Part shown: piece by piece, positions 43,206 through 55,876 of the stretch
Position numbering within the stretch: position 1 is the first letter of the stretch
How the letters are laid out: every line of letters starts with the position of its first letter
Origin: Ophioceras dolichostomum
Lineage: Eukaryota; Ascomycota; Sordariomycetes; Magnaporthales; Ophioceraceae
NCBI GenBank assembly: GCA_003049485.1
Contig: PYST01000167.1
Coordinates: 1-64,000, forward strand
Direction: 5' to 3'
DNA length: 64,000 bases
Program-made: the position numbers and the translations under genes
Notes under the pieces: model-generated
Seen by the model: only the letters and a program-made list of their open reading frames with translations
Told to the model about the DNA's origin: nothing
Databases searched by the model: none

Positions 43206-46046
43206 TCACATCCGCGAGACGGCCATGTTGACTGCCGGGAACAGCGAGTACGGCATCGACGCGGGCGGCGACGCGAGGCTGGTGGTGGTCTTCGCGCGGG
43301 GACGTCCAGCGGGGCGTGTAGCCGCGGCGACGACGGCCTCCTTGCGCTGCTGCGGCAGCTGCTGCTGCTGTTGCTGTTGCTGCGTCCTGGTGACGGCGGC
43401 GGCGTCGTCCTTGGTCTTGATGGGCGAGGTGGGCATGATGTGGCTGAAGTTCCGCGTGTGCGTGGTAGTAGCACCGTGGCCTGACCTCGACTGGGCGCTG
43501 CCGAAGGCCTCGTCGAAGACGTTCTTGCTGTTGCTGCTGCTGCCGTCGTACGAACGGGCGGAGAGCGGCTCGCTTTGGCCGCGAGTACGTGTGGATGACG
43601 GCTCGGCCTTGGTCACCTGCGGCGAGGGAGGGTTGGATGTGGCTATGGCGATGGCGCTGCAGGTCTCGTCCTGGCCGGCAGCTGCGGTGGCGGAGGAGGA
43701 GGAGGGGGCAGCGGCAAGACCGGCCATGTTGACGGAGCTGGAGCTCAGGGTCAAGCGGGTTAGGGCGGTGGAGTCCGACGCGGTCGAGATGTGGCGGTCG
43801 GAGCCCATGGCGTCCTCGGAGTCCACGCTAGCCATGGTCGAGGCGCTGGTGCGAGAGTGGATGAGCAGGGCGGACCGGTCCATCGTCAGGACGGGCTCCT
43901 CGTACTTGTACGGCGGGACGTAGCTGATCTCGTCCTGGCCGGGATACCACTCGGGCTCCTCGCTGAGCATCATGTGGCGGTGGAAGTCGCTGCCGGGGAT
44001 GAGGAGCGTGGGCGAGAGATTCAAGCCGTGCGACTCCTTGAAGGTCGACGCGTACGACGGGTTGCGAGCGTGGGGTTGGTGCGTCGACTGCTGGTGGAGT
44101 GGCTGCTGGTGCTGCTCGTGCCTGGGCAACGTGAACGTGGCGGACGAAGACGGCGTCGGCACTGACATCGATGTTGGTGTGAAGGCCTCGACGGCTGTCG
44201 ATGTCGACACTTGGCTCGCCGGACTGAGGGCCGGCACGTCGAACCGACCCGGGTTCAGCAGTGTCGGCGACGAGGAAGACACGGGGGACATGTTGCCTCG
44301 AGTGCCGAGCTCCACGGGTGTGACGCTCTCGTCCTCGCGAGACGAGTCGAAGGAGGGACGGTCCCACGCATACTCGCAATCCGCCTCGACCTCGTGCTCG
44401 TAGCAGTAGTCGATGTCATCTTCCCAGCTCTCACGGGTGAGTGACTCGTCCTTGCTCTCCTCCAAGGCAGCCTTCAGAGCGCGCTGAGCAGCTAACATGT
44501 CAAACCGTCCCAGCGTGTCAGAAGCATTGCTGGGGGGCCGCTGAGATGTCGTCGCCGGTGCAGGTGCTGGCTGGCTGTTAAGCAGGTTGCGGAGCAGAGG
44601 CACAGACTGGCTTCCCCTCAAGGAGGAGTTGCTCGTGACGCTGGCTCGCGACCTGGCAGGTACGGTGTTCTCCTCCTCTTCAGGCACATCAGGCAACAAG
44701 CCGGCCTCGAATGAGCCGCTGAGAGGTGTGGTCAAAGGCCAGTTGAGGTCGTCGGGGGTGGCCGAGATGACGCGAGAGTATCTGTACTCGGCAGGCACCA
44801 CCTGGCTGTCAGCTCGGACGCGCGGTCGCATTTGGAGGAAGTCACCGTCCTCCTCCGCCCCCCTCTCGTCGCCCTCTTCCAAGGTGGCGGGTAGTCGTGG
44901 TGCCTCGCGCACGCCCGCGCTGATTTGGAGTCCTTCCCGATCATCGTAACCAGAGTTGGCGAAGACATCAGCGGGATCGTGTGGAGACATGGAGGTACGG
45001 CTAGAGATCCGCGGCGGCACCTCGGGCGTCCCGAACTCTGGATCGTCGGGCTTCCTGAATGGCCGGGGTGGTGGCATCATCCTTATTTGGTCCTGGGAAT
45101 AGCTGCGATGGAGAGGCCCTCGCGGCTGTCCAAGGCTGACACGGGAGGCGCCGGCGGAAGCAGGGCCATCGTCCGTCAATGGCAGGCTCTCAGTAGAGAA
45201 GTCGGCGAAGTGGATGTCCTCTGCCTGGATGCCCTTCAGCGAGCCATTGGACGGAACCTGCGAGGCGCGGATGGCAGTGAACTCCGACTGCAGCGCCATC
45301 CTGCTTGCCCGTTGCAGGTTGGGGAGGTTTTCCTTCTGGGTGTGAGTCAGGTGCCGGAAGTCGTATGGCCCAGAGATCTGAAGCCGTCTCCTCGCCTCCG
45401 AGGCGTCGTCCAAGACCGAGTCGGGCCTCGTGGTCTTCCTTCGGCTGAAGAGCGACGGCTTGGTGTTTCCGCTCACTGCTGGTGGAGGGCTGACGGGCAC
45501 GATGGCCTCAGCGGGCATGTCGGCCGAGTATAGAGAACTCGAGGCCGAGCTCTGGGCGCTGCTCTCCCGCCTTAGTCTCCCCTTCCGGCTGAAGAGGGAC
45601 TTGCCGAAGATCTGCACGCTCTCGGTCTTGTCCGGGCGCGACGGCATGCTGCTGGTGGTCGAGCGGCCGGAAGACTTGCGTGACAAGGGTGCGGCGCCTG
45701 CTGATGCTGGCGGAACATCAAAGGCATTCTCCCACGACGGCCGGTCTGAGGAAGCGAGGGAACGCAGAGACGACGAGCCGGACGACGGGGTCTGTCGACT
45801 GTGGTGCTTGTCCTGGGCGGACGTCTGGCGCATTTGTTGACTGAGGGCCCGGATGCTCTCTGGCGAAGGCGGGCCATCGACAGCAGGCTCAAGCAAGTCG
45901 GCTAAGTTCTGGCTGAACGACAGTGATTGTTGGTGGGGAGAAGCCAGGGGAGGAGGAGATGCGGGAGCGGACGGCACTGGGGCTTTCATCCACCGAGACG
46001 GTCTTTCGACCGACTGTGCGGACAGAGGGGGTGATGTGGCCCACAT
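43206..46046 (-). CDS. Large Ser/Pro-rich protein with a CRIB-like motif
   Basis: Single exon, 946 aa, starting MWATSPPLSAQSVERPSRWM. Most of it is Ser/Pro/Thr-rich and probably disordered. At residues 224-237 it has ISGPYDFRHLTHTQ, close to the CRIB consensus I-S-x-P-x(2-4)-F-x-H-x-x-H-x-G that binds Cdc42/Rac-GTP, but the final Gly is replaced by Gln. Basic KSLFSRKGRLRRESS-type patches before it could bind membrane. Acidic/Tyr blocks near the middle include EDDIDYCYEHEVEADCEYAW. A short Gln run lies near the C-terminus, which ends AVNMAVSRM. By analogy with Gic-like polarity proteins, a role in cell polarity downstream of a Rho GTPase is possible, but this rests on one motif. No catalytic domain is visible. 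The 5' side borders a very long gene-free region. Confidence 0.75.
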   Translation of the reverse strand: MWATSPPLSAQSVERPSRWMKAPVPSAPASPPPLASPHQQSLSFSQNLADLLEPAVDGPPSPESIRALSQQMRQTSAQDKHHSRQTPSSGSSSLRSLASSDRPSWENAFDVPPASAGAAPLSRKSSGRSTTSSMPSRPDKTESVQIFGKSLFSRKGRLRRESSAQSSASSSLYSADMPAEAIVPVSPPPAVSGNTKPSLFSRRKTTRPDSVLDDASEARRRLQISGPYDFRHLTHTQKENLPNLQRASRMALQSEFTAIRASQVPSNGSLKGIQAEDIHFADFSTESLPLTDDGPASAGASRVSLGQPRGPLHRSYSQDQIRMMPPPRPFRKPDDPEFGTPEVPPRISSRTSMSPHDPADVFANSGYDDREGLQISAGVREAPRLPATLEEGDERGAEEDGDFLQMRPRVRADSQVVPAEYRYSRVISATPDDLNWPLTTPLSGSFEAGLLPDVPEEEENTVPARSRASVTSNSSLRGSQSVPLLRNLLNSQPAPAPATTSQRPPSNASDTLGRFDMLAAQRALKAALEESKDESLTRESWEDDIDYCYEHEVEADCEYAWDRPSFDSSREDESVTPVELGTRGNMSPVSSSSPTLLNPGRFDVPALSPASQVSTSTAVEAFTPTSMSVPTPSSSATFTLPRHEQHQQPLHQQSTHQPHARNPSYASTFKESHGLNLSPTLLIPGSDFHRHMMLSEEPEWYPGQDEISYVPPYKYEEPVLTMDRSALLIHSRTSASTMASVDSEDAMGSDRHISTASDSTALTRLTLSSSSVNMAGLAAAPSSSSATAAAGQDETCSAIAIATSNPPSPQVTKAEPSSTRTRGQSEPLSARSYDGSSSNSKNVFDEAFGSAQSRSGHGATTTHTRNFSHIMPTSPIKTKDDAAAVTRTQQQQQQQQLPQQRKEAVVAAATRPAGRPRAKTTTSLASPPASMPYSLFPAVNMAVSRM

Positions 46047-48772
46047 AGTGGCTGGAAGGCAGGTTTCCGCAGGCTTTGGTGCCGGTATCTGGGGCCGTCA
46101 CCTCTCTTGCTTTCCCTGGTGTCCTGGTGTCCGTAGGATTCCGTGTGCAAAGAGGGAAAAAGTAGGGAAAAAGGAACGAATGGGCGGGCGGCGGTTGACG
46201 ACTGTGGTACAGGTTCTCCCTGACTCTCTACTCCAGCCAGGCGCGGCCGTGTCGTCGACAGGTGGGTCCAGCGGCCCTTTTGTTCGCGTCTCCAGGGAAG
46301 CTCCCTTCTGTACCAGCTCGCATCAGCGGGATCCGCTCCCCTGAGCGCGCTGTGGCGGGCTGGCGGGCTGGCTGGCTGGCTGGCAGACTGGGAGACAGGC
46401 TCCGTTCCCGTGTCCGGCTCGGGTGCTCGAGTCGTGCAGCACCCGCTTTCGCTGTTCTCTCTGCCTGTTTCCTTCTGTCCTTCTCTTGTCCTTCCTACCT
46501 AGGCAGGCAGGCAGGCAGGTGGGCACCTTCAGGTTCCCTACAGGTTCCCTGTTCCTTCTTCCCAAAGTTCCAGCTCGTGTTTCTTCCTCACAGTTCCCGG
46601 CTGGGCACGGTTGGAGTTATCGTGGGACAGCAGCCAACCGGGCGAGTGAGCGGCTGTGGTTGTAGGCAGCTTGGAAAATTGCAAAACAATGCGATGGAGG
46701 AGAAGAGTGTGAGTGTGGGGGGGATGATGAGAACTGGGCTTCAATGCTATTATATTGCAGGTGCCCTTTGGATCAGGCTTGCTCCTTGCGTCCCAGAGAC
46801 CCAGGGAAGGGGATGCCAGGGAGAAAGTCCAGCCAAGCAGGGAACCAGGGACTTGGCAAGCCGGCAACAGAAAGCTAGCACACGCTGCTCAGTGCGTGCT
46901 CACTCCCGCCCCGGCTCCGAGGGAGAGGCAGAAAAAAAAGGGTGGGATGCCATCCCCGGGACAGGGTATCATGTCAGTTTGCTTGCCAAGGGGGGCCAAG
47001 GGTCATCGACTGTGACTGATGGGTTCACTGGGTTGCTGAGTGAAGGATGGAGGTGGTGGTTTTCTTGGTGGGTGGGCACCACTTTTTTGGTACGATTGGG
47101 ACCCCGGCCGTCGTTGCAGCGTGGTGGAAATGGGCGGATGGTCAGGGATTCTTGGGAGAGCAGGGGTGCATGGAAGGCCCTGTGTCTGCTGGTGTGGTGG
47201 GTGGATGGGGGTGCGACAGTGGACGGGTGAGGGGTCTGACGGGGGGGGCGTCAGTGGTCGAGTTAGCGTGTTCGCACACACAGGACAGGGTGTGTCCCCT
47301 CAGGCTCCAGCAGGACTTCACTAGACCGGCACCAAGGATGCAACGCCAAGCCGACCGACCCTTCCAAAAGTCCGGGGCGGGTGAGCGATTCTCACAATTT
47401 TCTGATTCTCTGCACTGCACAGGCCGGGAAAAATGTGAACGGAACGGGAAGAGAAAGGACACAGACGAGAGAAGACACGGACGGGAGAGAGCGAGAAAGA
47501 ACAGAAGAGAAGAAGAAAATCCAGACAACCGGATCATAACTTCAGCCCCTCCTCCAGTGGTGACAGAATTGAAGAAAAGGTCCGTCCGCACACCCTCCTG
47601 CCCTACGACGGCTTAATAAACCGTAATTCCAGAGTCGCGTGTCCGGGTCAAATGGCTGAATGGGATGAGCAAGCACACGAAAAGCACAGCGAGGGCGCAA
47701 AAAGAAAAGGCATTGGAGACTGAGAATGGGAGAAAGAGGGGACTGGGTTATTACTTGTCCAACGGCAATTATCTGCAATTTTCTGCATCCAACGGTTATC
47801 CGCCAGTCATTGATCGCCGTTGGTCTCCTTCAGTGCCTTCTGATCTCAACTGTGATCTCGTTTTGGGGGCTGCGCATCTGGGCATTTGGCAAACTATTGA
47901 TTTTTCACCCCAAATTACATGCGACGTAGTGATGATAATGATGATGGCATCAATTGTTTGTCGTTGGCTCTTTTTTTACTTTTTCCGGATCCTAATATCC
48001 TAATATCAGGTGCGTGCTAGGTGAGGGAGAGCGAAAAGGGGACAAAGAAGCGAGCGAAAGAGAAAGAAAAGAAAGAAAGAAAAGCAACAAAAAGGGCCCC
48101 CAGATCTCTCTCCTCCCCGGGACAGACAGATTGGACTGCCGCCGGTTGACGCGAAAGTGCCAGACTGATGAGGGTAGCAGTCGCACTCTCGCTTGCAGCC
48201 GCCAGCAGAGGAAGGCTTACCACAGCGTCATAGGGATGCAGAGGGAGTTGGCAATTGGAGGTGGTGTGGGGTTTTCCTCCTCGGTCGAGAAGAGAGAATA
48301 GTGAAAGAAAGAGGAGGAGGTTATATGTACCTAGTTGTGTAAGTGGTAATTCCCGACGACGCCAACGGACGGACTCGGCTGGTACCGCGTCTTCCTTCTT
48401 CCTTCTTCCCTCCTACCCGGTCTTGCTATGGCCCCCTACCTGAGAGATTATCCGTCAAGGAAAGAAGGCAAGGAGGTGTGTGAAATGTAAGAGCGAGGGG
48501 TAAGAACTGGTATGTCAAGACGTTCGTCTGCATAGGAAGGTAGGTGGTAGGTTCTAATCGGGGCGAACTTGGGAGGTAGATGCCAGGAACGGCTATGGGG
48601 GAGGGCAACTGTGAAAACTGCCGTGCCTGGGCCTCGGAACAGTGTGCGTGCGTTTTGCGTGCTCGTGTAAGTCAGCGTGAGATAGAGCTCGTCCAAGGCC
48701 CGCAATGGGTCGTGTGTGAGAACTTAGTTTTCGTGTTATTTTCCTGTTTTATTACAATAAGGCAGGATACCA

Positions 48773-49171
48773 TTAGGAGACGATCTTCCTGACCAGTGAA
48801 AGAAACGCGACGGCCAGCAGCCGCGCACGATTGGCCGACGCGGCATCAGAAGTCGTGGGCTCCGGCGCAGCACAGCTTTGTGGCACCTCATCCGCCCACG
48901 GCGCCCACTCGTCCGCCATCCGCCCGTGGTTAATGAATGTGTGGGAGCAACTGGCTGGGAGGAACGATGAGGGCTGTGGTTGGCTCTTCGCTGGCATCTG
49001 CGGGCTCTCGGGCGTTCTGGAAAGCTCTCGTTGGCCAGTATTGTTAGCTGTCCCCTCAACCTTCCCTGATGATGTCCATCCGGAGGAGCACCATACATGA
49101 TCACAAGTACCTCCAAACTTTGGCTCCGTTTCGTCGCAGCCTGGAGAACTTTCGTTGACGTCTGTGCTCAT
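48773..49171 (-). CDS. Doubtful small ORF, unknown
   Basis: 132 codons from an ATG at 49171 (MSTDVNESSPGCDETEPKFG). It has several Cys in its first third and a hydrophobic end (RLLAVAFLSLVRKIV). I recognise no family. It is listed only because its N-terminal part has some protein character and lies in an otherwise empty region. It may equally be chance. Confidence 0.15.
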   Translation of the reverse strand: MSTDVNESSPGCDETEPKFGGTCDHVWCSSGWTSSGKVEGTANNTGQRELSRTPESPQMPAKSQPQPSSFLPASCSHTFINHGRMADEWAPWADEVPQSCAAPEPTTSDAASANRARLLAVAFLSLVRKIVS

Positions 49172-50927
49172 TACGTCCTCCTCGAGTTCGTAGCTTCGTA
49201 CATACTACAGCACAGGACAACTCCCTAACTCTCTTAAAGCAGCAGCAGCTCTACTCCGGACGAAGATTCATGCAGATAGATGTAAGGTTGGTCGCCTGCA
49301 GCACGTGGATACGCGACGCTGGGTCCGTAGAAGATGAGCACTCACTTTTCGACACATTATGCGCTGTCTGCCTTCCTTCTCGGTGATCGGGCGCCCCACG
49401 AGCTACTCGAAACAAGCAGATGCAGACGCGCACCAGGGACTGTTTTCGTCACTCTCGCCAACTCTCGTCACTCCTCATCACAGAACGCATCAATGCCCAG
49501 TAAGACAGAAAGGGGTAGAGCGTTTGTAAGGGATATAGAGGTGGATGACGATCCTGTCGGCTACGGAATAGTATTGCTTCCTTCCTTCTCTCCGTGCCGC
49601 GGCGGCTACGTCCGTCCTGAGGAGGAGTTGAGCCCAACCTACAGGAATAACCAGGTTGCGGGGAAATCGCGCCGACGGTTGCGGACCGCTTGCTTGCTGT
49701 GTGCCTGCTGTATGGACGGAGTAATTCCGAACTGGACACTTTTTTTCTTCGGTTTGCCTGCCCGGCGAACCTTCCCAACTCTCCAAGCGAACAGGAATCG
49801 ACCCCTTGTCACGAGACAAGAAAGAGGCCGAGCCGACCCCAAGTCAACGACCACCACTTCATTGAGGTTGGAGCCGACCGCGCCAGCGGTCGGCGGGGTA
49901 CGACGGCCCTGAGAATCAAAGTGGGGTTGGGGTTCTTGAATTGAGAACTGAGCTGAGGCATTTGGTCAGTGACAGCATTCGGATACGTTATTCGATTTCC
50001 ATCAGATGAAGAGTGTCTTGAGATATCTCTATCTGTTGCTGCTCAAGTCGCAGAACGGCGCGAGTGTGGCATATCTCGCAGGCTTGCCCATGAGGGTGAA
50101 TGGGATGTCCCTTACTGGATATCATATCCAGGGTTATCATCGTTCTCATCATCAAAAAAGCATCAGGTGGCCGCAAGGGGTGGGGGTTCTGGCTTCATGT
50201 CGGCTCCAAGTTGCTTCTTCGAGCCACATGAAGCTGCGAGCTGTCATATTGACATGCAGGCTCCCTCAACCACCTCCTTCCTTCCGCATAAGACAACTCG
50301 GTCTAGTGGCTGCAGTGAGTGTGATTGACGTGCGCAAGACCACTCCCTCTCGCTTGTTCCAGTTTCCAGTCTGGCCTCCGTTTGGTGATTTTCACGTTTC
50401 CTCGTCTTAGTTGGTGGGCACAGCAGACCGTGGTTGGGAATGAGGGGGCTCAGGAAGCATCGCGCCCGGCTGGCTGGTTAGCTCGCCAGCTGGTGGAGGA
50501 TGTTCTGTTTCAGGGCCCTGAGAAGGTTTCTTCTTCATTGCTGGTCCGCCTCGTCAAACGTCGCGTTCGACCGTTGCGCCACGAACCCAAATTCTCCCTC
50601 TGTCCCAACCACCAAGCATGGACAGAGAGGTATGCTTAAATCCACCACCAAGCATGGGCTCATTTCACCTGATATTTTGGAAACATGTCGTTTGTAAGTT
50701 AGGGCCAGAGTTAAAGGCCAAGACCTCATCAACATGGTGCTGCTTCAGTTTCTCGCCCCTTCTCTCCCTCACTGCAAAGAGTGATGCAGACCAACGCTTT
50801 TTCCAGTACATGCCTCCGTACGCTGTCGAGCACCTCCAGATGTTGATCAACGTCTTATGATCCCCCAATATGGAAAGATGTCGCAGTTGGCACGATATTT
50901 ACAAATCCGGCAACAGGGGATGCAACC

Positions 50928-50971
50928 TGGATGCTCCTTGGATGCTCCTTGGATGCTCCTTGGATGCGTCC
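50928..50971. repeat. 11-bp tandem repeat, 4 copies
   Basis: The unit TGGATGCTCCT is repeated three times exactly, then a fourth copy (TGGATGCGTCC) diverges at the end. Non-coding context. Confidence 0.85.
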
Positions 50972-52839
50972 GGATGCAACAGCCAACTCGCCAATAGCGT
51001 GTGAGTGAAGGATGACGCCACATGCAGACGTGCCAGAATGGTGATATATATCAGAAACCACTTCCCTATAATATTTTCCAGCGAGGTGCGAGGCAGAGAG
51101 GAACCTTGAAGGCCAGGCACCGTCAGGCACCACATCCTTTGCCCACCGAGACGTGAGGCCATGAAGGGTGGGGGAATCGTTCAATGACCTTTTCGGGACC
51201 GGTACTTCTGTCGAAACCGTCAATACACCATCGAACATTCGACGACCGTATGTAGTAGAGGTTTCAATGCGTTGAAATGGGAAGAAGGGTCATTGGTGGC
51301 TTGACAGGACGGCCCGCTAGCCTAGCGTGTGACAGAAAGTGGGAGGCGGCCTTCACCGTCTTTGATCTGCCACTAACTCGACCACTTAGGATACGCACCA
51401 TAAAAGCGACCAACAAGACATCCCGCGCAAAGTGGGAGAAAGACGGCTCAGAGCTCAGGGGGAAGTCGATAATCCGTCCCAACGGCACAGCCGACTCCAT
51501 CGTCCAGCATCGTTTTCTTCCTCTCCTTGTTGGGGGCGAGCGAGCAATCTATCTATCTACCACCCACCATCCCCCCACAATAGACGCCTCTCCGGTACAT
51601 CGAAAGCGACGCCGTTCCCAGTGAGCCGGTCAAGTGCAGGCGCCAGACGCCAGACAATACTCGACTCTGTCCGGACCGTATGGTGGCGGTGGTCGCATCA
51701 AGCATACGAAGCGGTGGAATGGTGGAGCTGTGATACTCCCTTACCTCCTCTGTGACCGCGCCACAGGCACCAACCTTACCAAATATGTAAGGTACAATGC
51801 TGGAAGGTTACGTTTAGTAAGTAACACAAGCACTTTCGATGAAAAGAGGACAGGAAGTATGGAAAAAGGACCTCAACCGAGAGCGTGGAGCATCGTGAGC
51901 AATGCCCTCTCCATCGGCCGCGTCTACGACGGGGTAGCCTGCTGGTGCATACTCCCGCTCCACCATGATCCACCTCAACGGATCAAGATACTCATAAGAC
52001 TGACGGTGAGCTCCTTCCTAGGGAGGAAAAATAGCTCATGCGGAGGCCATAGTAGCAATAATAAAGTTGCGAGCTGCGTGCAGCGCAACAAGGGGCGAGC
52101 AACGCATATCGAAGTGGAGGAGGAAGCCTGCACCGAACTGCTGGAGCCACAGCCATTAAACTCCTTAGGGATTTTACTTCCACATCTTGTCCTCCAGTAG
52201 CTTGTTGTTGAAAGCGGTGACCCCTCGAACGAGCTATGACATGGCAGTCGCCTGCGCCTCACGTACGTAGGTACCTAGCACAGATCAGCTCGCCTGTCAG
52301 ACAAAACAAGAAGGCGGGAATCCGGATCTCGTAAATCTGAGTCTTGGTAGGTATCTGCTACCAAAGGCCAGCGAGCCACCTTGCTCTCGCCGCCTCCACC
52401 GCTTCGTGGGGGATGGATTGAGGGATGGATCATGGTATGATGATATCTATCGCCCTATCGCTCTATCGCTCTATCGATCGTTCGCTTCGGTCGGAGACCA
52501 TGACATCAGAACAGGATAGCGCCTTTTGGACATCAAAAATTCCGACGCTATGCTCCTTCAAACAGGACCATACTACCTGCCTGGCACGATGCTGATCTGC
52601 GCATATCGCTGGGAAGCCTGGCTTCCAAGCCTCCTCTCGCCCGCGATCGACGCGGCTTTTCCGAAATCAGCAGACGAGGGGGGAGAGAGGGGGAGACGCG
52701 ACTGGGAACCCTGAGATGCCCAGGATGTGCTGTCCAGCCATGACGCGAGGGGTTGGAATCATTCTCGTCTATCATATCGTGGCCGGGGGACGTCAGGCCA
52801 AACTCTGCCGAGTGTCACGACGTATGTGAAACAGCGGCA

Positions 52840-52883
52840 GGCTGGGAGTCGGCTGGGAGTCGGCTGGGAGTCTGCTGGGAGTC
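52840..52883. repeat. 11-bp tandem repeat, 4 copies
   Basis: The unit GGCTGGGAGTC occurs four times in a row, the last with one change (TGCTGGGAGTC). Non-coding context. Confidence 0.85.
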
Positions 52884-53673
52884 GGTCGGGCATGGCATGG
52901 ACTGGTGTTGTGGTCGATGGCCTGGCGCCTCCGCGTACGGAAGACAGGCAGGTCTTTCAATTGTGACTTGTGATATCTCCAGCCTCTTGTCTGAGCCAAA
53001 TTGTGGTTGTCTCACCGCTGTCGTGGATGGGCTTGTTTCTCACACACTTCTTCCCGAAGTCTCACCAATCCGGTCAAGTTGCTCCCGTCCATTTTCTTCG
53101 TGCAGCGAGCAAGCAAGGGGGCAGCCACTGTTGCAGCATGAGACTTCTGGAAGCCGATGCAGAATGACCAAGAAGAATTGTCCAATCATTAAATTCGCTC
53201 TTCGTGGGGGATCCAGGCACCAGGCACCAAATCCAGCCACACCGAAAACAGGAATCCACGACAGATTGAACAGGGGCAAGAAAAAAAAATGAAAAGCAAG
53301 GAGGCTCTTGGTGAGGTTGTATGGATGTGCCATAACGGAAAATCTTAACAATCTTCGCCTGCCAGCGGACACAAACCTATTCTGGTTGACGGGATGCGGG
53401 ATACTGATGCAGTGATGACGGGCTCCCTGGCCTCCCCGTGCAATCTTGATAGAAGCATAACAGCCTTGCTATACCACCCTTCCAGAAAGAGGCTGCGATT
53501 TACGTCCGTAAGACGGAATATGTGTGTCTGAGAGTCCCTTGCACCAGAGATCTTCATCTTGAAGATTAACGACACAACCGTTTCAACGACCAACGTCGCA
53601 GTCCAACTGGAGTGAGGCTGTTGATCACCACCAATGTCTTTGCCTGCACTGCATGGCACCGTCACGCTCTCTA

Positions 53674-53676
<3 letters not shown>

Positions 53677-53736
<60 letters not shown>
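53677..53736 (+). repeat. Compound microsatellite (CA)14(CT)16
   Basis: A perfect 28-bp CA run is directly followed by a perfect 32-bp CT run. Non-coding context. Confidence 0.95.
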
Positions 53737-53739
<3 letters not shown>

Positions 53740-55822
53740 CATTCACCCTTCCTCCCTCCTCCTCCTCCCCCTCCTCCTCCGTACCAGTATCTCATGTCGG
53801 GCGGTCACAGGCATCAGCAAATCGCGTGCCAGCTTTCCTAGCGAGATATCTGCACAGTACAAGAAGGTTCTCAAAAATTTTCAATACATATTTCATCACA
53901 CTGCCTGCAGCAAAGTGCAGCATACGGTTACTCTCATGTCTGGTCCACACACACTCCGGTGCTGCAGCCGAACCGGAGACCAGCCAGCAAGAGGGCGAGG
54001 GGGCGGGGACGGCGGCCAGAAGAGTGAAGAGAAGCTGTTCGAGAAGGGAGCGTGCATCTTCTTGTGCAGCAAGAAGTGCAGAAAGAAATGCAAGCCCAGA
54101 AGCACAGCTTAGTTCCAAGTGCAACGCTTCCCTTCTCTTTCCTTTTTGCTTTTCGTCGACCAGCCCAAACCCCACTCACCCACACGCTGCTGCCAGGCCA
54201 TTCGCCAATTCCTTCAAGAGAACAAAAAAAAGTGGCTACGTAGGCCGGCCATTGGGTCGCGGCATGCCAGCCGCGCCCGCTTCTTCGGCCCTGCATTAGT
54301 GGACGGACATCTGCAAGGGCCAGGGCACGCACGGAAGGTGTGGACAGGGGTGCTACCCGTCGGGCAGGGGTGAAAAAAACGAGAGTTTTGTGCCTGAGGT
54401 ATTTTGTGAAAGGAGAGAGGGCTGGGACGTGATGGGAACAGACGCAGTCACGAGCGACGAAATTCCAGAACCTCCCCTCGTATCCTTCATGCCCGACGAT
54501 GCCCGCCGTTGCCCCTTGGCAAAGAATGCAAGTCAGCAACTGGCTTCTCTTTTATTTTGTTGAGAAGTAAGGAGCAGAAGGGGGGACGAAGGCGGGGAGG
54601 GATCGTCATTGGAATTACTAAAAACTCTCTCTTTTACAAGCGACCCTCTGGCCAGAACGCCGAATCAACTTCTTTTCCACATATATTTTCCCGACAAGGC
54701 GGCCGTCGAAACGCCGCTGACATACATCGTAGAGTGTTGTCCGCTCGAGTCGGACAACGATAGGCACTCCTCTGGTCCGAAGATACGATACGATCAGGAA
54801 GAAGTCAAGCAGAGGGAGAGAGAGAGAGGCCCACTGTGGTCCCAATTCCCCTCGTCATCCTTCCTTCTCCTCTTCCGAATGCTGGATAGCAAAACAATGA
54901 TCATGGCCGGCACTCTGGCCAGCCGTCGGCCAGCCAAGCCATGTACCCCAGCCAGTTGGTTTACGTACAACCTCCTCCAGACCCAGGCAGAAGGGGTTGA
55001 CGGACGAATAGAAGAAAAAAAAGACAAAAAAGAAGAAGAAGGGGGAAATAGACCGGGAGGGGAAAGGGAGGGCTGCGATGCTTCTGTCTTCGGTAACGTC
55101 ACAGCTGCAAGCTCGCTTCTGGCTGCTTCTGAATGGTGCACTTCAAGGTTGATAGGATGGGATGGGGATGCATTGATGCATCATGGACGGGCGGATGGAA
55201 CCGTGTCACCTTTGCTTGTGAGCTTGCTTTTTTATCCTCCTTTCCTTCCTTCTGCTATCCGTCGTAGAAACCCTCAGTTTTGGGTAGGTTCAGGTACCTT
55301 TTAAAATCATTCCTTCACTCGTAATCTGTGAGAGGCCTTACGAGGAACCGATATAGGAAGGTCCTGAACAAACCCGAGTATTGTGTGCATCTAGGTAGAT
55401 GGCTGCATATTCTTGTTGGAACTCATCAGCGTGTCAGGAACATTTAATGCAACATTGACACGCCTTCCATCATATGAAGAAAACGTGGTCGTACTATTCG
55501 TTCAGCCCTTCCAGGAAGCCAGCTCTCCTGAACAGGAAGGCCATTTTCCACGTTTTTTTTTCCTTTCATGCCGTTCAACTTGCAACTTTGCGACTGGCTT
55601 TTGTGGGTTGACGATTCATGAAGCGGCTGATATCTCATCAATATTTCTTTTTATTCTTCTTGACTCTCCTTCTCATGTGTCCCGACGACGCACCACCTAC
55701 ATTAGGTACCTCCTGTGCCGCGTCACACAAGAGGGATGAAATATTCGTAGAACGAAAGCAGAACACATCCCGTCCACACCACCACCACGGGCTGAACCTT
55801 CACGACCCCTCCCAACCCCTCT

Positions 55823-55876
55823 CCATCCCATCACATCCCATCCCATCCCACGACATCCCATCCCACACCATCCCGT
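55823..55876 (+). repeat. CATCCC-type short tandem repeat
   Basis: Several imperfect copies of CATCCCA/CACATCCC follow one another. The reading frames through it give Pro/Ser repeats only. Confidence 0.7.

Noticed and set aside
46262..47230. 322-codon plus-strand frame upstream of the CRIB-like gene
   Set aside because: Composition is driven by CT- and GGT-rich promoter DNA, with no domain.
49334..49912. 192-codon plus-strand frame in the gene-poor region
   Set aside because: Random-looking composition, no motif, and no better than frames on the other strand at the same place.
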